Positions 18,068-26,692 of a DNA stretch of 64,000 nucleotides are shown here, piece by piece (position 1 is the stretch's first letter; every line of letters begins with the position of its first letter). Made by a program: the position numbers and the translations under genes. Origin of the DNA: AP-15 sp963712825 (GTDB lineage: Bacteria; Pseudomonadota; Alphaproteobacteria; ATCC43930; CGMCC-115725); the NCBI GenBank assembly GCA_963712825.1, contig CAVQJP010000025.1, positions 124,001 to 188,000 of the forward strand, given 5' to 3'. The notes below the pieces were generated by a model that was given only the letters and a program-made list of their open reading frames with translations, had not been told where the DNA came from and searched no databases.

Positions 18068-18741
18068 GTTCAATACCGAAAACCGCAAACGGCCCCCCGG
18101 TGAGGTCGCGCCGATCGCGAAGACCTCCGCTCGCGCTCTCGAAGCGTCGAACCGGCTGGGCCGACCTCACCGGAGGGAAGGCGATGTCGAAGCTTCCACC
18201 GTTTCTGGCCATGTCGATGAGGTGGCTCTTGGGGTAGACGAAGAACCGTCCAGCCCCCGGCGCAATGTCCTCTACTGCAACCCAGGCGGCGGTCATGCGG
18301 CCGATTTCCTCGGCATCGCATATTGGCGTGGGCGAGGAGATCCAACCCGGACTGGCGGAAGCCCGCAAAATGTCGTCCGTCGAGGCTCTGGACGTTTTGG
18401 ATCGAGTTCAGGACAAATCCCTTGTTGGTGAAGACATGCCGCTCCGGGTTACCGTTTGTCTGACGGTAGATAAACCCGCCGAACGGCTTCACCTCGGTTT
18501 CAAACATTGCGGCAGCGCTGTCGCACAGATGTCGCGGCAGCAGGCCACGCACCACCACATAGCCGTTTTTCCCATAGTAGTCGCGGATGCCGTCTGTTTG
18601 GGACAGCACGAAATAGCGATCATCGTCATCCTCTGCGACCGGGATGTCGATCTCGTCCCCGCTGAAATCCGCGATCCGATAGACCGCGCGATTTGACCTG
18701 GTATACGCCACCGCCGCCGCCCTCCTGAGCCAAAGACACAC
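18068..18741 (-). pseudogene. Decayed phytanoyl-CoA dioxygenase (PhyH)-family gene
   Basis: The N-terminal frame reads 'DYYGKNGYVVVRGLLPRHLC', 'GFVLNSIQNVQSLDG' and 'FRQSGLDLLAHANM', recognisable as a PhyH-like Fe(II)/2-oxoglutarate oxygenase. It then jumps frame near 18330 directly to 'DAEEIGRMTAAWVAVEDIAP' and 'AGRFFVYPKSHLIDMARNGG'. About 35 residues, including the usual HxD iron motif, are missing at the junction, and the C-terminal third with the second iron His is unrecognisable. An internal deletion with frameshift plus 3' decay makes this a pseudogene. It would have been transcribed ahead of the carbamoyltransferase. Confidence 0.8.
18093..18177. repeat. 16-bp inverted repeat in PhyH 3' remnant
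   Basis: Arms 18093-18108 (ccccccggtgaggtcg) and 18162-18177 (cgacctcaccggaggg) are inverted with one mismatch, 12 bases being perfect, separated by 53 bases. They lie where the PhyH reading decays, just before the carbamoyltransferase start. Confidence 0.75.
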
Positions 18742-18770
18742 TTTTCGTTGCAGTTATAGCAAATTCCATA

Positions 18771-18799
18771 TTGACAATTGTGAAGTTGAGGCGTATGTC
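18771..18799 (+). promoter_or_regulatory. Candidate promoter for secreted beta-helix gene
   Basis: TTGACA (18771-18776) is followed by a 17-base spacer and TATGTC (18794-18799), about 100 bases before the secreted-protein start, in an AT-rich divergent region. On the opposite strand TATAAC (18754-18759) could be a -10 for the PhyH-carbamoyltransferase side, but no matching -35 is evident. Confidence 0.35.
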
Positions 18800-18900
18800 T
18801 CTGGTGCGCCCGATCGGTGTGAGGGTGTCCTCTCACCGAATAGGCGCGCTGAGAGCGACCGGTCCGGTCGCATCCATTGGCGCAGCTTTAGAGGCTCTCG

Positions 18901-20409
18901 ATGCTTCGAATAATGCTCATTGCCGGTTTGGTGCTTTTGCGGGGATTGGCTGCCCACGCGCAAACGACCTCGACGTTGAATATCACCCAATTCGGCGCGA
19001 TCTGTGACGGGCAAAGTCACCCGTTAGCGCAGAAATTCGCAACGTTATCATTGGCACAAGCGACCTTTCCGTTTATAACCTCCTTGAGCCAGCAGATCGA
19101 CTATGCCGCGTTGAAGCTGGCCTCCAACACGGCCTTCGGGGGCGACGGGGCCGAGCACGGCACGTCAAATCCCCAAGCCAACATCCCGCTCTACATCCCC
19201 GCCGGCGTTTGCTATCTGGGGAACGACACCTGGACGATCCGGGCCGCCGACGGGATCAGCATACAGGGCGCCTCAGCGATGGCCTCAAAGATCGAGGCGA
19301 ACGGCGTGGTCCTGGCATTTGACGGGCTGTGGTATTCCAACATCGGCAATCTCAACATCGCGACCCTGTCGTCCTCGGCCCCCGCCGCGCTCGACATCGA
19401 CGGAAACGTGCCCGGCCATCCCTACGGCACGTTCACCGTGCAGGCCAATACCTTCACCAACCTCTTCGTGGACGGCGACGGGTCGCCTTACGGCATTTCC
19501 CTATGTCGGCAGGGCGGCAGCGGGGCGCAATGCTCGGAGAACACCTTTATCAACCCGCATCTTACAAGAGCTTCCGAAGCGGTCTTTTTTCAAAACGGCT
19601 TCAATGCGGTCGACAATGTCATTCTCGGCGGCGACATCCAGAACTATCCAAAAAACGCGATCGAACTGATCGCAGGCTCGGTCAAGGTCCTGGGAATGAG
19701 CTTTGAGAGCACCACCGGATACACTCAGATTGCCAATGGCGGGTGCGACATCCAGGCGAGCGCCGCGGGGGTCTATGATTCGATCCTGGCCTATGGCGAC
19801 CGAACCGAAAGCCTGTGCTTCTACAACGGCGCGTGGTCGCAATGGGCCGATATCCGTGGGTTGACCCACCGGCCCGGATTTTGGGGATGGACGGCGTCGG
19901 CGAACTATCCGCTGAGCGCGATGATCGAAGAGAAGGATCAGGCCGGAACCTACCACCTCTACTTGGCGACAACTCCAGGCGCTGCCGGCGCCTCGCAGCC
20001 CACATGGCCGGCAACCGGAAGTGTAACCGACGGCACGGTCGTCTGGACGGTGAAGCCCTACCAGGCGGTTGGAATCGCCGAAGGCTCTTTCGACGCCAAG
20101 ACCTCCTACATCGACCCGGCCGCCACCGTGGTGGAGGGCAGCCCGGTAAGCGTTTCGAGCTGCGGGAATTCCCCGTCGCTGGCGGCAAGCTCGACCCGGT
20201 ACAGCGGGTCGGTCGCCGAGGGAAGCGGCGCTACCGGGTGCACGATAGCGCTCAAGTTCGGGATGTCGTCACCGGCCCCGAGATGCGTCGTCGGCAGCCA
20301 GAACGGGGCGGCCCTGGCCGGCTACAGCGTTACCGACAGCGCGCTCATCCTTACAAACCCCGCCAGCAGAGCCGGCGGCGGCAAATACACCTGGATCTGC
20401 GAACAATGA
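18901..20409 (+). CDS. Secreted right-handed beta-helix (pectate-lyase/tailspike-like) protein
   Basis: 502 aa with a clear signal peptide (MLRIMLIAGLVLLRGLAAHA, cut near AHA). The mature N-terminus 'LNITQFGAICDGQSH' resembles the pectate-lyase-3 opening (DFGAxGDG). A parallel beta-helix-like region follows ('ISIQGASAMASKIEANGVVL', 'NIGNLNIAT', 'NTFTNLFVDGDGSP'). Around residue 350-380 'TYHLYLATTPGAAGASQPTW' and 'GSVTDGTVVWT' match a short domain common in phage tail fibres, and a C-terminal Cys-containing beta-sandwich (SSCGNSPSLAASS) follows. It is likely a periplasmic or secreted polysaccharide-binding or -cleaving protein specific for this locus's polymer. No catalytic residues can be assigned. 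Confidence 0.7.
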   Translation: MLRIMLIAGLVLLRGLAAHAQTTSTLNITQFGAICDGQSHPLAQKFATLSLAQATFPFITSLSQQIDYAALKLASNTAFGGDGAEHGTSNPQANIPLYIPAGVCYLGNDTWTIRAADGISIQGASAMASKIEANGVVLAFDGLWYSNIGNLNIATLSSSAPAALDIDGNVPGHPYGTFTVQANTFTNLFVDGDGSPYGISLCRQGGSGAQCSENTFINPHLTRASEAVFFQNGFNAVDNVILGGDIQNYPKNAIELIAGSVKVLGMSFESTTGYTQIANGGCDIQASAAGVYDSILAYGDRTESLCFYNGAWSQWADIRGLTHRPGFWGWTASANYPLSAMIEEKDQAGTYHLYLATTPGAAGASQPTWPATGSVTDGTVVWTVKPYQAVGIAEGSFDAKTSYIDPAATVVEGSPVSVSSCGNSPSLAASSTRYSGSVAEGSGATGCTIALKFGMSSPAPRCVVGSQNGAALAGYSVTDSALILTNPASRAGGGKYTWICEQ

Positions 20410-20491
20410 GGCTTGAAGCGCTGACCGCAATCCGCGCCGTCGCGCAAATTCGCGAGGCGGCGGTGTCCGCAGCGGGTCGGCAAATACCCCT

Positions 20492-21589
20492 TCAAGGGCT
20501 GCGTGGCGCCCGGCGCGCCACCTCCTCGTAAAGCTGCAGAAACTGGTTCGCGATGCGGGGCCAGCCGAATTCGTCTGCAACGAATTTGTGGCCCCGCTCG
20601 CCCATTGCCGCCAGCGTTGCGCGATCGCAGGATGTTGCCCGGCGCAGGCCGATGGCGAGCCCGTCGGCCGACGGGGCGACGCACCAACCGCAATCGCGCT
20701 CGCGGAGCGTCGACCACGGGGTCGCGGTCGTCGTCAGAACCGGAAGCTTGCGGGCGAGAGCTTCGGCGACCACCAGCCCAAAATTCTCGGAATGCGACGG
20801 CAGCACAAACAAATCGGCGGCCGCGAAAGCCGCCTCTTTTGCTTGACCGGCCACAGATCCGAGGAAAGAAATGGTTTCGCGAAGTCCGGCAGCGGCGACG
20901 GCGCGCTCGACCTGCCGCCGGTGTCCGGCTTCGTCCGGTCCGGCAATTTGCAGCTTCCATCCATCAGGCCGCACCCGCGCCCACGCCTCGACCAGCATCG
21001 GCAGCCCTTTGACCGGATAGATACGGCCGATAAACAGCGCCGTTTTCGCGCCGTTTCGATGCGGTTTGGCGGACCGGGAACCCGGCGGTAGGTCGACGCC
21101 GTTTGGGATAATGCTGACCGGCAGGCCGAAACCAAGGCGCTGGATGTTGCGGGCCTCGCCGTCCGCGGTCGCATGATGGCATTGCGCGCGGGCCAGGTCG
21201 TCTCGTTGGTAGAGCGACCATGCGATTGTCTTTTTCCATCTTTTGTGCCTCAGCGCCCACGGCTCCAGCATGCCTCGAGCGCTGACAATCCGGGGAATGC
21301 GCTCGCGCTTTGCCAGTCGGGCGAGACGATGATTGTGCGGCAGCCACACCCCGTTGTCGTGCACAATGTTGGGTTTGCCGAAGCTGTTCAACGCAACCGC
21401 CCCAGTGCCCCCCATCCGCCGAACCGTGCCGGTTGGGGGCAGCAAATCGGTGGTTTCGGCTGATTGATCGGGGGCCCATAGCCCGATGTCTAATCCGACA
21501 CCGGCCAATGCAGTCGCCAGCCGGCAAACCGAGTAGGCAGGGCCGCCATATTCGGGCCTGAAGCTGGCCCCGGCAAGAAAGACCTTCAC
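20492..21589 (-). CDS. Glycosyltransferase family 4
   Basis: 365 aa, GTG start at 21589 overlapping the upstream TGA by 4 bases (GTGA). It has GT-B fold features: N-terminal 'FLAGASFRPEYGGPAYSVCR' with the Gly-rich acceptor loop, 'SIIPNGVDLPPG', 'ALFIGRIYPVKGLPMLVEAW' and the donor-site E-x7-E motif in 'PSHSENFGLVVAEALARKLP'. It should transfer a nucleotide-activated sugar to a lipid-linked oligosaccharide on the cytosolic face. It is the last gene of the long minus-strand transferase operon, immediately after the Wzy-like gene. Confidence 0.92.
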   Translation of the reverse strand: MKVFLAGASFRPEYGGPAYSVCRLATALAGVGLDIGLWAPDQSAETTDLLPPTGTVRRMGGTGAVALNSFGKPNIVHDNGVWLPHNHRLARLAKRERIPRIVSARGMLEPWALRHKRWKKTIAWSLYQRDDLARAQCHHATADGEARNIQRLGFGLPVSIIPNGVDLPPGSRSAKPHRNGAKTALFIGRIYPVKGLPMLVEAWARVRPDGWKLQIAGPDEAGHRRQVERAVAAAGLRETISFLGSVAGQAKEAAFAAADLFVLPSHSENFGLVVAEALARKLPVLTTTATPWSTLRERDCGWCVAPSADGLAIGLRRATSCDRATLAAMGERGHKFVADEFGWPRIANQFLQLYEEVARRAPRSP

Positions 21590-22929
21590 CGCGGTCGCCG
21601 CGATGGGCCGCTACGCACCGCCGCCAGAAACGGGGTGTGTCCGGCGTAATAACCCCAAGCCCATCTCCAGCCATGCGCAGCCAGTGTGGCGGCAGCGGCG
21701 CCGCTCGCCACCTCGACCATCGACCCGTTCGGCTGGATCAGCGCGACGGCGGGAAGAAAAAACAAAATCGCTGTTCCGAGCTCGCCGCGATGTACCGCCT
21801 CCGCGCCCTTGCGGTCGAGCATCCCGAGCAACGAGCCAAGCAGCAGAAATCCTCCGACCACTCCCGCTAATCCGAAATTGATTTGGAACTCCATAACGCT
21901 GCCAACCCCCCAGGAGGTCGTCGGCGACAGGTCGAGGCCGGTCATCTGCGACACGATTTCGGGGCTGCCGGCGATAACCGGCTTGTCCGGCCAGATGGCG
22001 CGCGGCACCAGCGCCTCAATCGACTCCCAGATCGAGCGGCCGCCAAGATAATCAGCCTCTCCGGCGGCGATGCGCTCGGCCGCCAGCCCGACAAAATAGT
22101 TTTGATTAAGCCTTTCATCCAGTGCGCCCAGATCCCGCGGGTCGGCCGGATGGAGCCAGTGGAAATCGGACGCGACCCCCAGGACGGTGTCGATCCGGTC
22201 TTCGAGCCCCGCGCCGCCCCAAACCTCGCTTCTGATGGCGTCACGGCTCTCGAAGTAATTTACAAAAATCGTCATACCGAGATAGGCGGCGATCGCCAGC
22301 GCCGCGGCTACCCGCCCATAGCTGCGCGCCGAGATGGTCAGCGCCGAACCTACGACAATAATCGCGGCGGATCCGTAACTGAGAAAACCGCCAAGCAGCA
22401 GCATCAACACCGGGAAAACCAGGAGTGCGCCGCACCAGATGGCGGCCAATAATGGATTTTTCCGATGCAGAGCGGTGCGGAGGCCGAGCATCACGCCGAG
22501 CATCCAGATCGAGCCGGCTTCGTCGATGACGGCTCCCAGGCTTGGTATCTTGTGAAGCGGGCTCAAACCGTAAACAAAGGCCCAGCCTCCGAGCAGGCAG
22601 AACAAGGCAAATCGGTTCTGCCCCGCATTGGCGGCGAACGACCATCGGACTGTCGATTTAACCGCGCCGGTGGACATCGCCAAGCGGGCGAGAATGACGC
22701 CGCCGACAAAGCAAACGGCGCCGATCGCCGTAAAAAATATTCCGACCCTGGTCGCCTCGACATCCGCAACGGCCGCCGGATCGACGACCCCGGCCCAGGC
22801 GCCGGGCACGTGAATGAGCAACAGACCAAGGAGGTAGGCAACCGGGAGCCCGAGAGAAACGCGATCCCGCCGCAGGGCCCATATCAAGGCGGCCAAGGAT
22901 GCCACGCAAACCGAAATCGACCATGTCAT
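21586..22929 (-). CDS. Wzy-like polysaccharide polymerase, polytopic membrane protein
   Basis: 447 aa from ATG 22929; ATG 22974 would overlap the preceding FkbM remnant and adds a polar leader. About 11-12 hydrophobic segments are separated by one long extracytoplasmic loop near residues 245-330 ('NYFESRDAIRSEVWGGAGLE', 'DFHWLHPADPRDLGALDERL', 'ESIEALVPRAIWPDKP'). This layout, with 'RSIWESIEALVPRAIWPDKP'-type residues, is typical of Wzy/EpsG-like O-unit polymerases and related ligases. Sequence conservation in the class is very low, so the call rests on topology and on position inside the glycosyltransferase operon. Confidence 0.75.
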   Translation of the reverse strand: MTWSISVCVASLAALIWALRRDRVSLGLPVAYLLGLLLIHVPGAWAGVVDPAAVADVEATRVGIFFTAIGAVCFVGGVILARLAMSTGAVKSTVRWSFAANAGQNRFALFCLLGGWAFVYGLSPLHKIPSLGAVIDEAGSIWMLGVMLGLRTALHRKNPLLAAIWCGALLVFPVLMLLLGGFLSYGSAAIIVVGSALTISARSYGRVAAALAIAAYLGMTIFVNYFESRDAIRSEVWGGAGLEDRIDTVLGVASDFHWLHPADPRDLGALDERLNQNYFVGLAAERIAAGEADYLGGRSIWESIEALVPRAIWPDKPVIAGSPEIVSQMTGLDLSPTTSWGVGSVMEFQINFGLAGVVGGFLLLGSLLGMLDRKGAEAVHRGELGTAILFFLPAVALIQPNGSMVEVASGAAAATLAAHGWRWAWGYYAGHTPFLAAVRSGPSRRPR

Positions 22930-22939
22930 TTGCGACAGA

Positions 22940-23823
22940 TCATCCCGTTTCTGCTGTCCGCCGGGCCACCACATCGCTTAAGGATCGCAACCAATCGCCC
23001 GCCTCGCGCCAAACAAAAGGCGAGTGCGGGGCCGCGAACACATAGTCCGAATGCTGCAAAATCCGGACAGCGTCGGTCGCGGGACAACCCTCCTCGGTCT
23101 CGTTTTGTCCCCAATTCAGCTCGATGAAAATAGTGCCCACCTGCCCCGATCGGAGTAGACCCGACGCGCCAACCAATGCCGAGTGCTCTTGTCCCTGGAT
23201 GTCCAGCTTCAAAAGGTCGATCCGGTCGATTTTTTTCTCGCGGCAAAACCGGTCAAGACATACCGAAGCAACGCGCTCGCCGCCGGCGGAATTCGACGCC
23301 GCCGTTATGAAGTTCATCCCCTCGTTCGATCCGAGTTCGCTTCGGCAACGGTTGAGTGTCACATAGCCGGTGTCGCGATACACCGCCGCCCGATGTACAT
23401 TGAGGGCCGGCAGCCCATTTGCAGCCCATTTAATGCGACAGTCTGCCGCAGCCGGTCCGCGATCTCCGGGGACGGCTCGAAGGCGTGCACGGTGAGATCG
23501 GCTCGTATGGCCGGAGCCGCAAGGCTGGCATTCGCCCCGACATCGAAAACCATCCGTGCCTGTCGCGCTTCGCGCTGCCAACAGCGGATGATATGTTCCT
23601 CGACAAAATAGCTGCCGAAAAAGTAGAGCTGCCGCTGGAGCATTTCGCTCAGATCGCAAGGAACTTTGAACCCGCCATGGGTCAACGTCGCCAGGCGTCG
23701 TGTGCTGCGATCGCCGGAGGCCAACCGCCAAAGCGCATCGACCGCTCGCAGCTTGCCCCGGCGAACCGGGAAATGCCGGGCGTTCGATACGATAAGCCGC
23801 TCCAACGGCGGCGTGCGGATCAC
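22940..23823 (-). pseudogene. FkbM-family methyltransferase, frameshifted by 11-bp tandem duplication
   Basis: From ATG 23823 the frame gives 'YFFGSYFVEEHIIRCW', 'MVFDVGANAS' (SAM motif I), 'VHAFEPSPEIADRLRQT' and 'VALNGLQ', then loses similarity. The downstream FkbM half ('HRAAVYRDTGYVTLNRC', 'IDLLKLDIQGQEHSALVGA', 'FIELNWG') is in another frame, ending at 22940. The break is an exact duplication of gcagcccattt (23410-23420 and 23421-23431); deleting one copy reads VALNGLPALNVHRAAVYRD without interruption. Motif I is also short, lacking the usual GYY-type residues. It would methylate a sugar hydroxyl. The start overlaps the upstream stop by 4 bases (ATGA). Confidence 0.88.
23410..23431. repeat. 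11-bp perfect tandem duplication in FkbM gene
   Basis: gcagcccattt occurs twice back to back. Because 11 is not a multiple of 3, the second copy shifts the minus-strand FkbM reading frame. Confidence 0.97.
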
Positions 23824-24926
23824 TGGCGCCTATCCAATTCCAACATCGGCGCCGCAACACCGAGGGTGGTCGCGAGCCTGTGGATGTAGGCGTAACCGCT
23901 GTTGACGCAGCGCCGGTAACCCGCCTCGGCGATGCGCTCTCTGGCGCGATCGTCGTCTCGATAGAATTTCACCTTTTCCAGCAACTCTTCTGTCGAACCA
24001 AAGAACTCGGCCTCTTTGCCTCCTTCGAAGAATTGCTCGTGCTCATCGGTACGGTCCGCCAAAAGCATGCTGCCGCAAGCGGGTATCTCGAAGGTCCGCG
24101 TCGTGTGCTGGTCCGGGCAGATCCGGCGTAAAAATCCCAAGCCGATTTTTGACCCGGTCAGAGCCCGGGCGTAGTCGTGGGCATAGACCTCGCCGCCTTG
24201 GTAGGCATGGGCCAAATGCTCGTCGCGATGAAACCGATAAGCATCGCCGCGCGCCAGTTGACGCAGTATCAGATGACGTCGCGGCGTCCATCGACCGTCT
24301 CTCAGAAAATCCCAATATTCGCCCCAAATCTTGAGCTCCGCACCGCAGTCGGCGACAGCACGCAACATGCGCTCACGGCGCGGCTCCCAAGATCCGAGAA
24401 AGCCGACCTCGCAATTCCACCGCGAACCGGCGCAGGGTCGCCGACGATGGTTTTCGTCGCAGAAGCCGAGCGGCATGTACACGATCGGCTTGCCGACTGC
24501 CTCGTAAGCCTCGCGCTCATAGGATTTGCAGTAGACCAGTACATCGAATTGCGGCAATGCCGCATCCATGACCCGAGTGCGTTTCCAGGGCAGACTAAAA
24601 TAAGGGTCGGGCGTAAAATGAACCAGTTTCGCGCCGAGCTTGTGCAAGGCGTCCAGTGTTTCTCGCCGGATGAATTCCTGCTTTTCGGCCCAAACCAGTT
24701 CCGGGAGAAAGTCGCGGGCCGCCTTTACGACAGAATGATTTATGCAGGTGACCGCCGACCCGAGCTCGAGGCGTCGCTGCACCTGACGCTTGAGCCATGG
24801 CAGCCGCGTCCATGGTTCGCCCGTGTTCACGCCGCGCACGACATGACCCAGGCGCTCGAGGGCCCGCATGCGCATCAACGAGGTTTGCCCACGGCCGATT
24901 TGGCCCAGAAACAAGATTTTGTACAT
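23820..24926 (-). CDS. CgeB/YkvP-like glycosyltransferase
   Basis: 368 aa. The N-terminus 'YKILFLGQIGRGQTSLMRMR' and the C-terminal part 'ALTGSKIGLGFLRRICPDQH', 'RTFEIPACGSMLLADRTDEH' and 'FFGSTEELLEKVKFYRDDD' are characteristic of the CgeB/glycosyl_trans_1-like group, where TRTFEIPA...G contacts the donor. The GT-B fold is inferred. It is probably one of the repeat-unit transferases of this locus. ATG 24926; its stop overlaps the ATG of the FkbM gene. A 227-base gap separates it from the GT-C gene, so an additional promoter may exist there. Confidence 0.85.
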   Translation of the reverse strand: MYKILFLGQIGRGQTSLMRMRALERLGHVVRGVNTGEPWTRLPWLKRQVQRRLELGSAVTCINHSVVKAARDFLPELVWAEKQEFIRRETLDALHKLGAKLVHFTPDPYFSLPWKRTRVMDAALPQFDVLVYCKSYEREAYEAVGKPIVYMPLGFCDENHRRRPCAGSRWNCEVGFLGSWEPRRERMLRAVADCGAELKIWGEYWDFLRDGRWTPRRHLILRQLARGDAYRFHRDEHLAHAYQGGEVYAHDYARALTGSKIGLGFLRRICPDQHTTRTFEIPACGSMLLADRTDEHEQFFEGGKEAEFFGSTEELLEKVKFYRDDDRARERIAEAGYRRCVNSGYAYIHRLATTLGVAAPMLELDRRQ

Positions 24927-25153
24927 TGGACTGTCAAGCTGAGGATCCGCATCATGCGCTAAACAAGAAACTCACTGCCAATTCGGAGTGTTGGCGGCAG
25001 ATTTGCCCGTCAAGTATCGATGCCGCCGGCGACGTAAAACAACCCGCGCTTTGACTGGCGGCCTCGGTAGGGAAAGTCCGATTGTTTCTTGCCCACCAGG
25101 ATGAACGGATCGGTGATTGGTGACATTTATATGAAAGAAAATGAGCTGACCAA

Positions 25154-26692
25154 TCAGGGTACACCCGCTGAGGCGGGCTTATAAGCAGCAAAGTTGTAAG
25201 CCTTTGGCACAAAGCTTATCCGCCAGCCGTGGACAGCCATCCGGACGTGCGAATACCGGTCGATAGCCAGTACGCAACCCGGCCGCTCGGGTGGATTGAC
25301 AAGGCCTCCGTTCGCCTGTTGGAAAAGAGTTAGTGCGCTATCGTTTTCGCACCAAGTTCCTCGTACCATGCGCACCGACGGCCAGTCGCCGACCGGTACG
25401 GCACCAACGAGCAGCCCCGGAGATAAAGCTAGCCGCGCATGCGTCCCTAACGCTGCGATCTGGCTGACAAAAGCCGTTCGGCTTTCGCCCACTACCGCGC
25501 TGTAGACGGTAGAGGCCAAGGGAATGAATATTCCTACAGATACGATTCCCAAAAAGAAGCCGAACCAGGCTTTGCCGAAACGGCTCGTCGGGAGGACTGG
25601 TGTCACGTCACCGGCTCCGCCAGTACGGCTTGGTGTTAAAACTGACATTATGATAACAGGGAGGAACACAAAAATATTATAGTTGGTGGCCGGGATTCGA
25701 AAGGCCATGTACCAAACAAGCGCGGCAGAGCATAAGAGTGAGCATAACATCGGTATATTTATCGGCCGACGCAATTGCGCCTTGCCTATGATAATCGCAA
25801 TATAAATTAGGGCTATGCCGATCATAAAATGGCTAGGTGTTGTAAAATAATAGTACAAAACTCCGTTACTATCAGTTCTCCGGGTAATAAATTGAGCATT
25901 AAGCGCCAATCCATGCAACCAAGTCGTAAACGAGAACGGATATAGAATGTTAGTCATAAACATCATTAACAGAGCGGCGCCTACATTTATTGCGATCCAT
26001 CGGCGTAACGCAGCCCATTTGTCACGGGCCGCCAGGAGACAGGTGAGATAAAACACGCTCGACAGCAATGCCGCCGTGGGGTCGGTTACCGCAAGAAGCC
26101 CAAGCAGCAGAATAGCAACCGCAGTGCGTCCGACCTCTGAGGTGACGCGCAGCTCGGCTGCCCGCCAGACCAACAAAAGCACCGCCGCTACAAGCTCAGG
26201 GCGGCCCTGGCTTGCCGACAGATCACCATAAACGATAAGACTGGAAGCGAGCGCGAGCGTCCATTTTGATCGGAAGAGGGGTAGAATTTCTGAACAAAAA
26301 ATAATAAGTCCCAAAACGATAATGAGGGACTCAACATATAGAACCGCACGGATATCACTTCCTATAAGCTCAGCACCTCGTCCGAGAAGCAGTGTCGTTA
26401 ACCACCCGTGCCATATCAGTGGGCCACCTGGACCACTCCCTGGTATCGCGATCGGCAATATCCAGGGGTTAACAAGGCCCCGGCCATGAGCGAGCGACAG
26501 CGCCACGGGGTAGAAGTAGATGCTGTCGCCGTCCGGGATCGGCAGCACAGCCGCCGAGCGCCAGAACTGATAGATGATGAGCCCTGCGCCGATTGCGCAA
26601 GCCACGATCGAGCGGCCAAAGAAATTTCCGAAATGGCGATCGGCGTCATTTCGAAAAAGGCACTGTCGATCGTTGTCGACTCGCCGTAGCAT
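25154..26692 (-). CDS. Polytopic membrane protein, GT-C (family 39/87-like) glycosyltransferase candidate
   Basis: 512 aa from ATG 26692, which overlaps the previous stop (TGATG). It has about 10-12 hydrophobic helices. The first extracytoplasmic loop holds an acidic motif ('LPIPDGDSIYFYPVALSLAH') as in polyprenyl-phosphate-sugar-dependent GT-C enzymes, and 'SQGRPELVAAVLLLVWRAAE' resembles the second conserved loop of that fold. It likely adds a sugar from a polyprenyl phosphate donor on the periplasmic face; a flippase is less likely because the MviN/Wzx pattern is absent. The gene is visibly lower in GC than its neighbours, suggesting separate acquisition. Confidence 0.6.
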   Translation of the reverse strand: MLRRVDNDRQCLFRNDADRHFGNFFGRSIVACAIGAGLIIYQFWRSAAVLPIPDGDSIYFYPVALSLAHGRGLVNPWILPIAIPGSGPGGPLIWHGWLTTLLLGRGAELIGSDIRAVLYVESLIIVLGLIIFCSEILPLFRSKWTLALASSLIVYGDLSASQGRPELVAAVLLLVWRAAELRVTSEVGRTAVAILLLGLLAVTDPTAALLSSVFYLTCLLAARDKWAALRRWIAINVGAALLMMFMTNILYPFSFTTWLHGLALNAQFITRRTDSNGVLYYYFTTPSHFMIGIALIYIAIIIGKAQLRRPINIPMLCSLLCSAALVWYMAFRIPATNYNIFVFLPVIIMSVLTPSRTGGAGDVTPVLPTSRFGKAWFGFFLGIVSVGIFIPLASTVYSAVVGESRTAFVSQIAALGTHARLALSPGLLVGAVPVGDWPSVRMVRGTWCENDSALTLFQQANGGLVNPPERPGCVLAIDRYSHVRMAVHGWRISFVPKAYNFAAYKPASAGVP

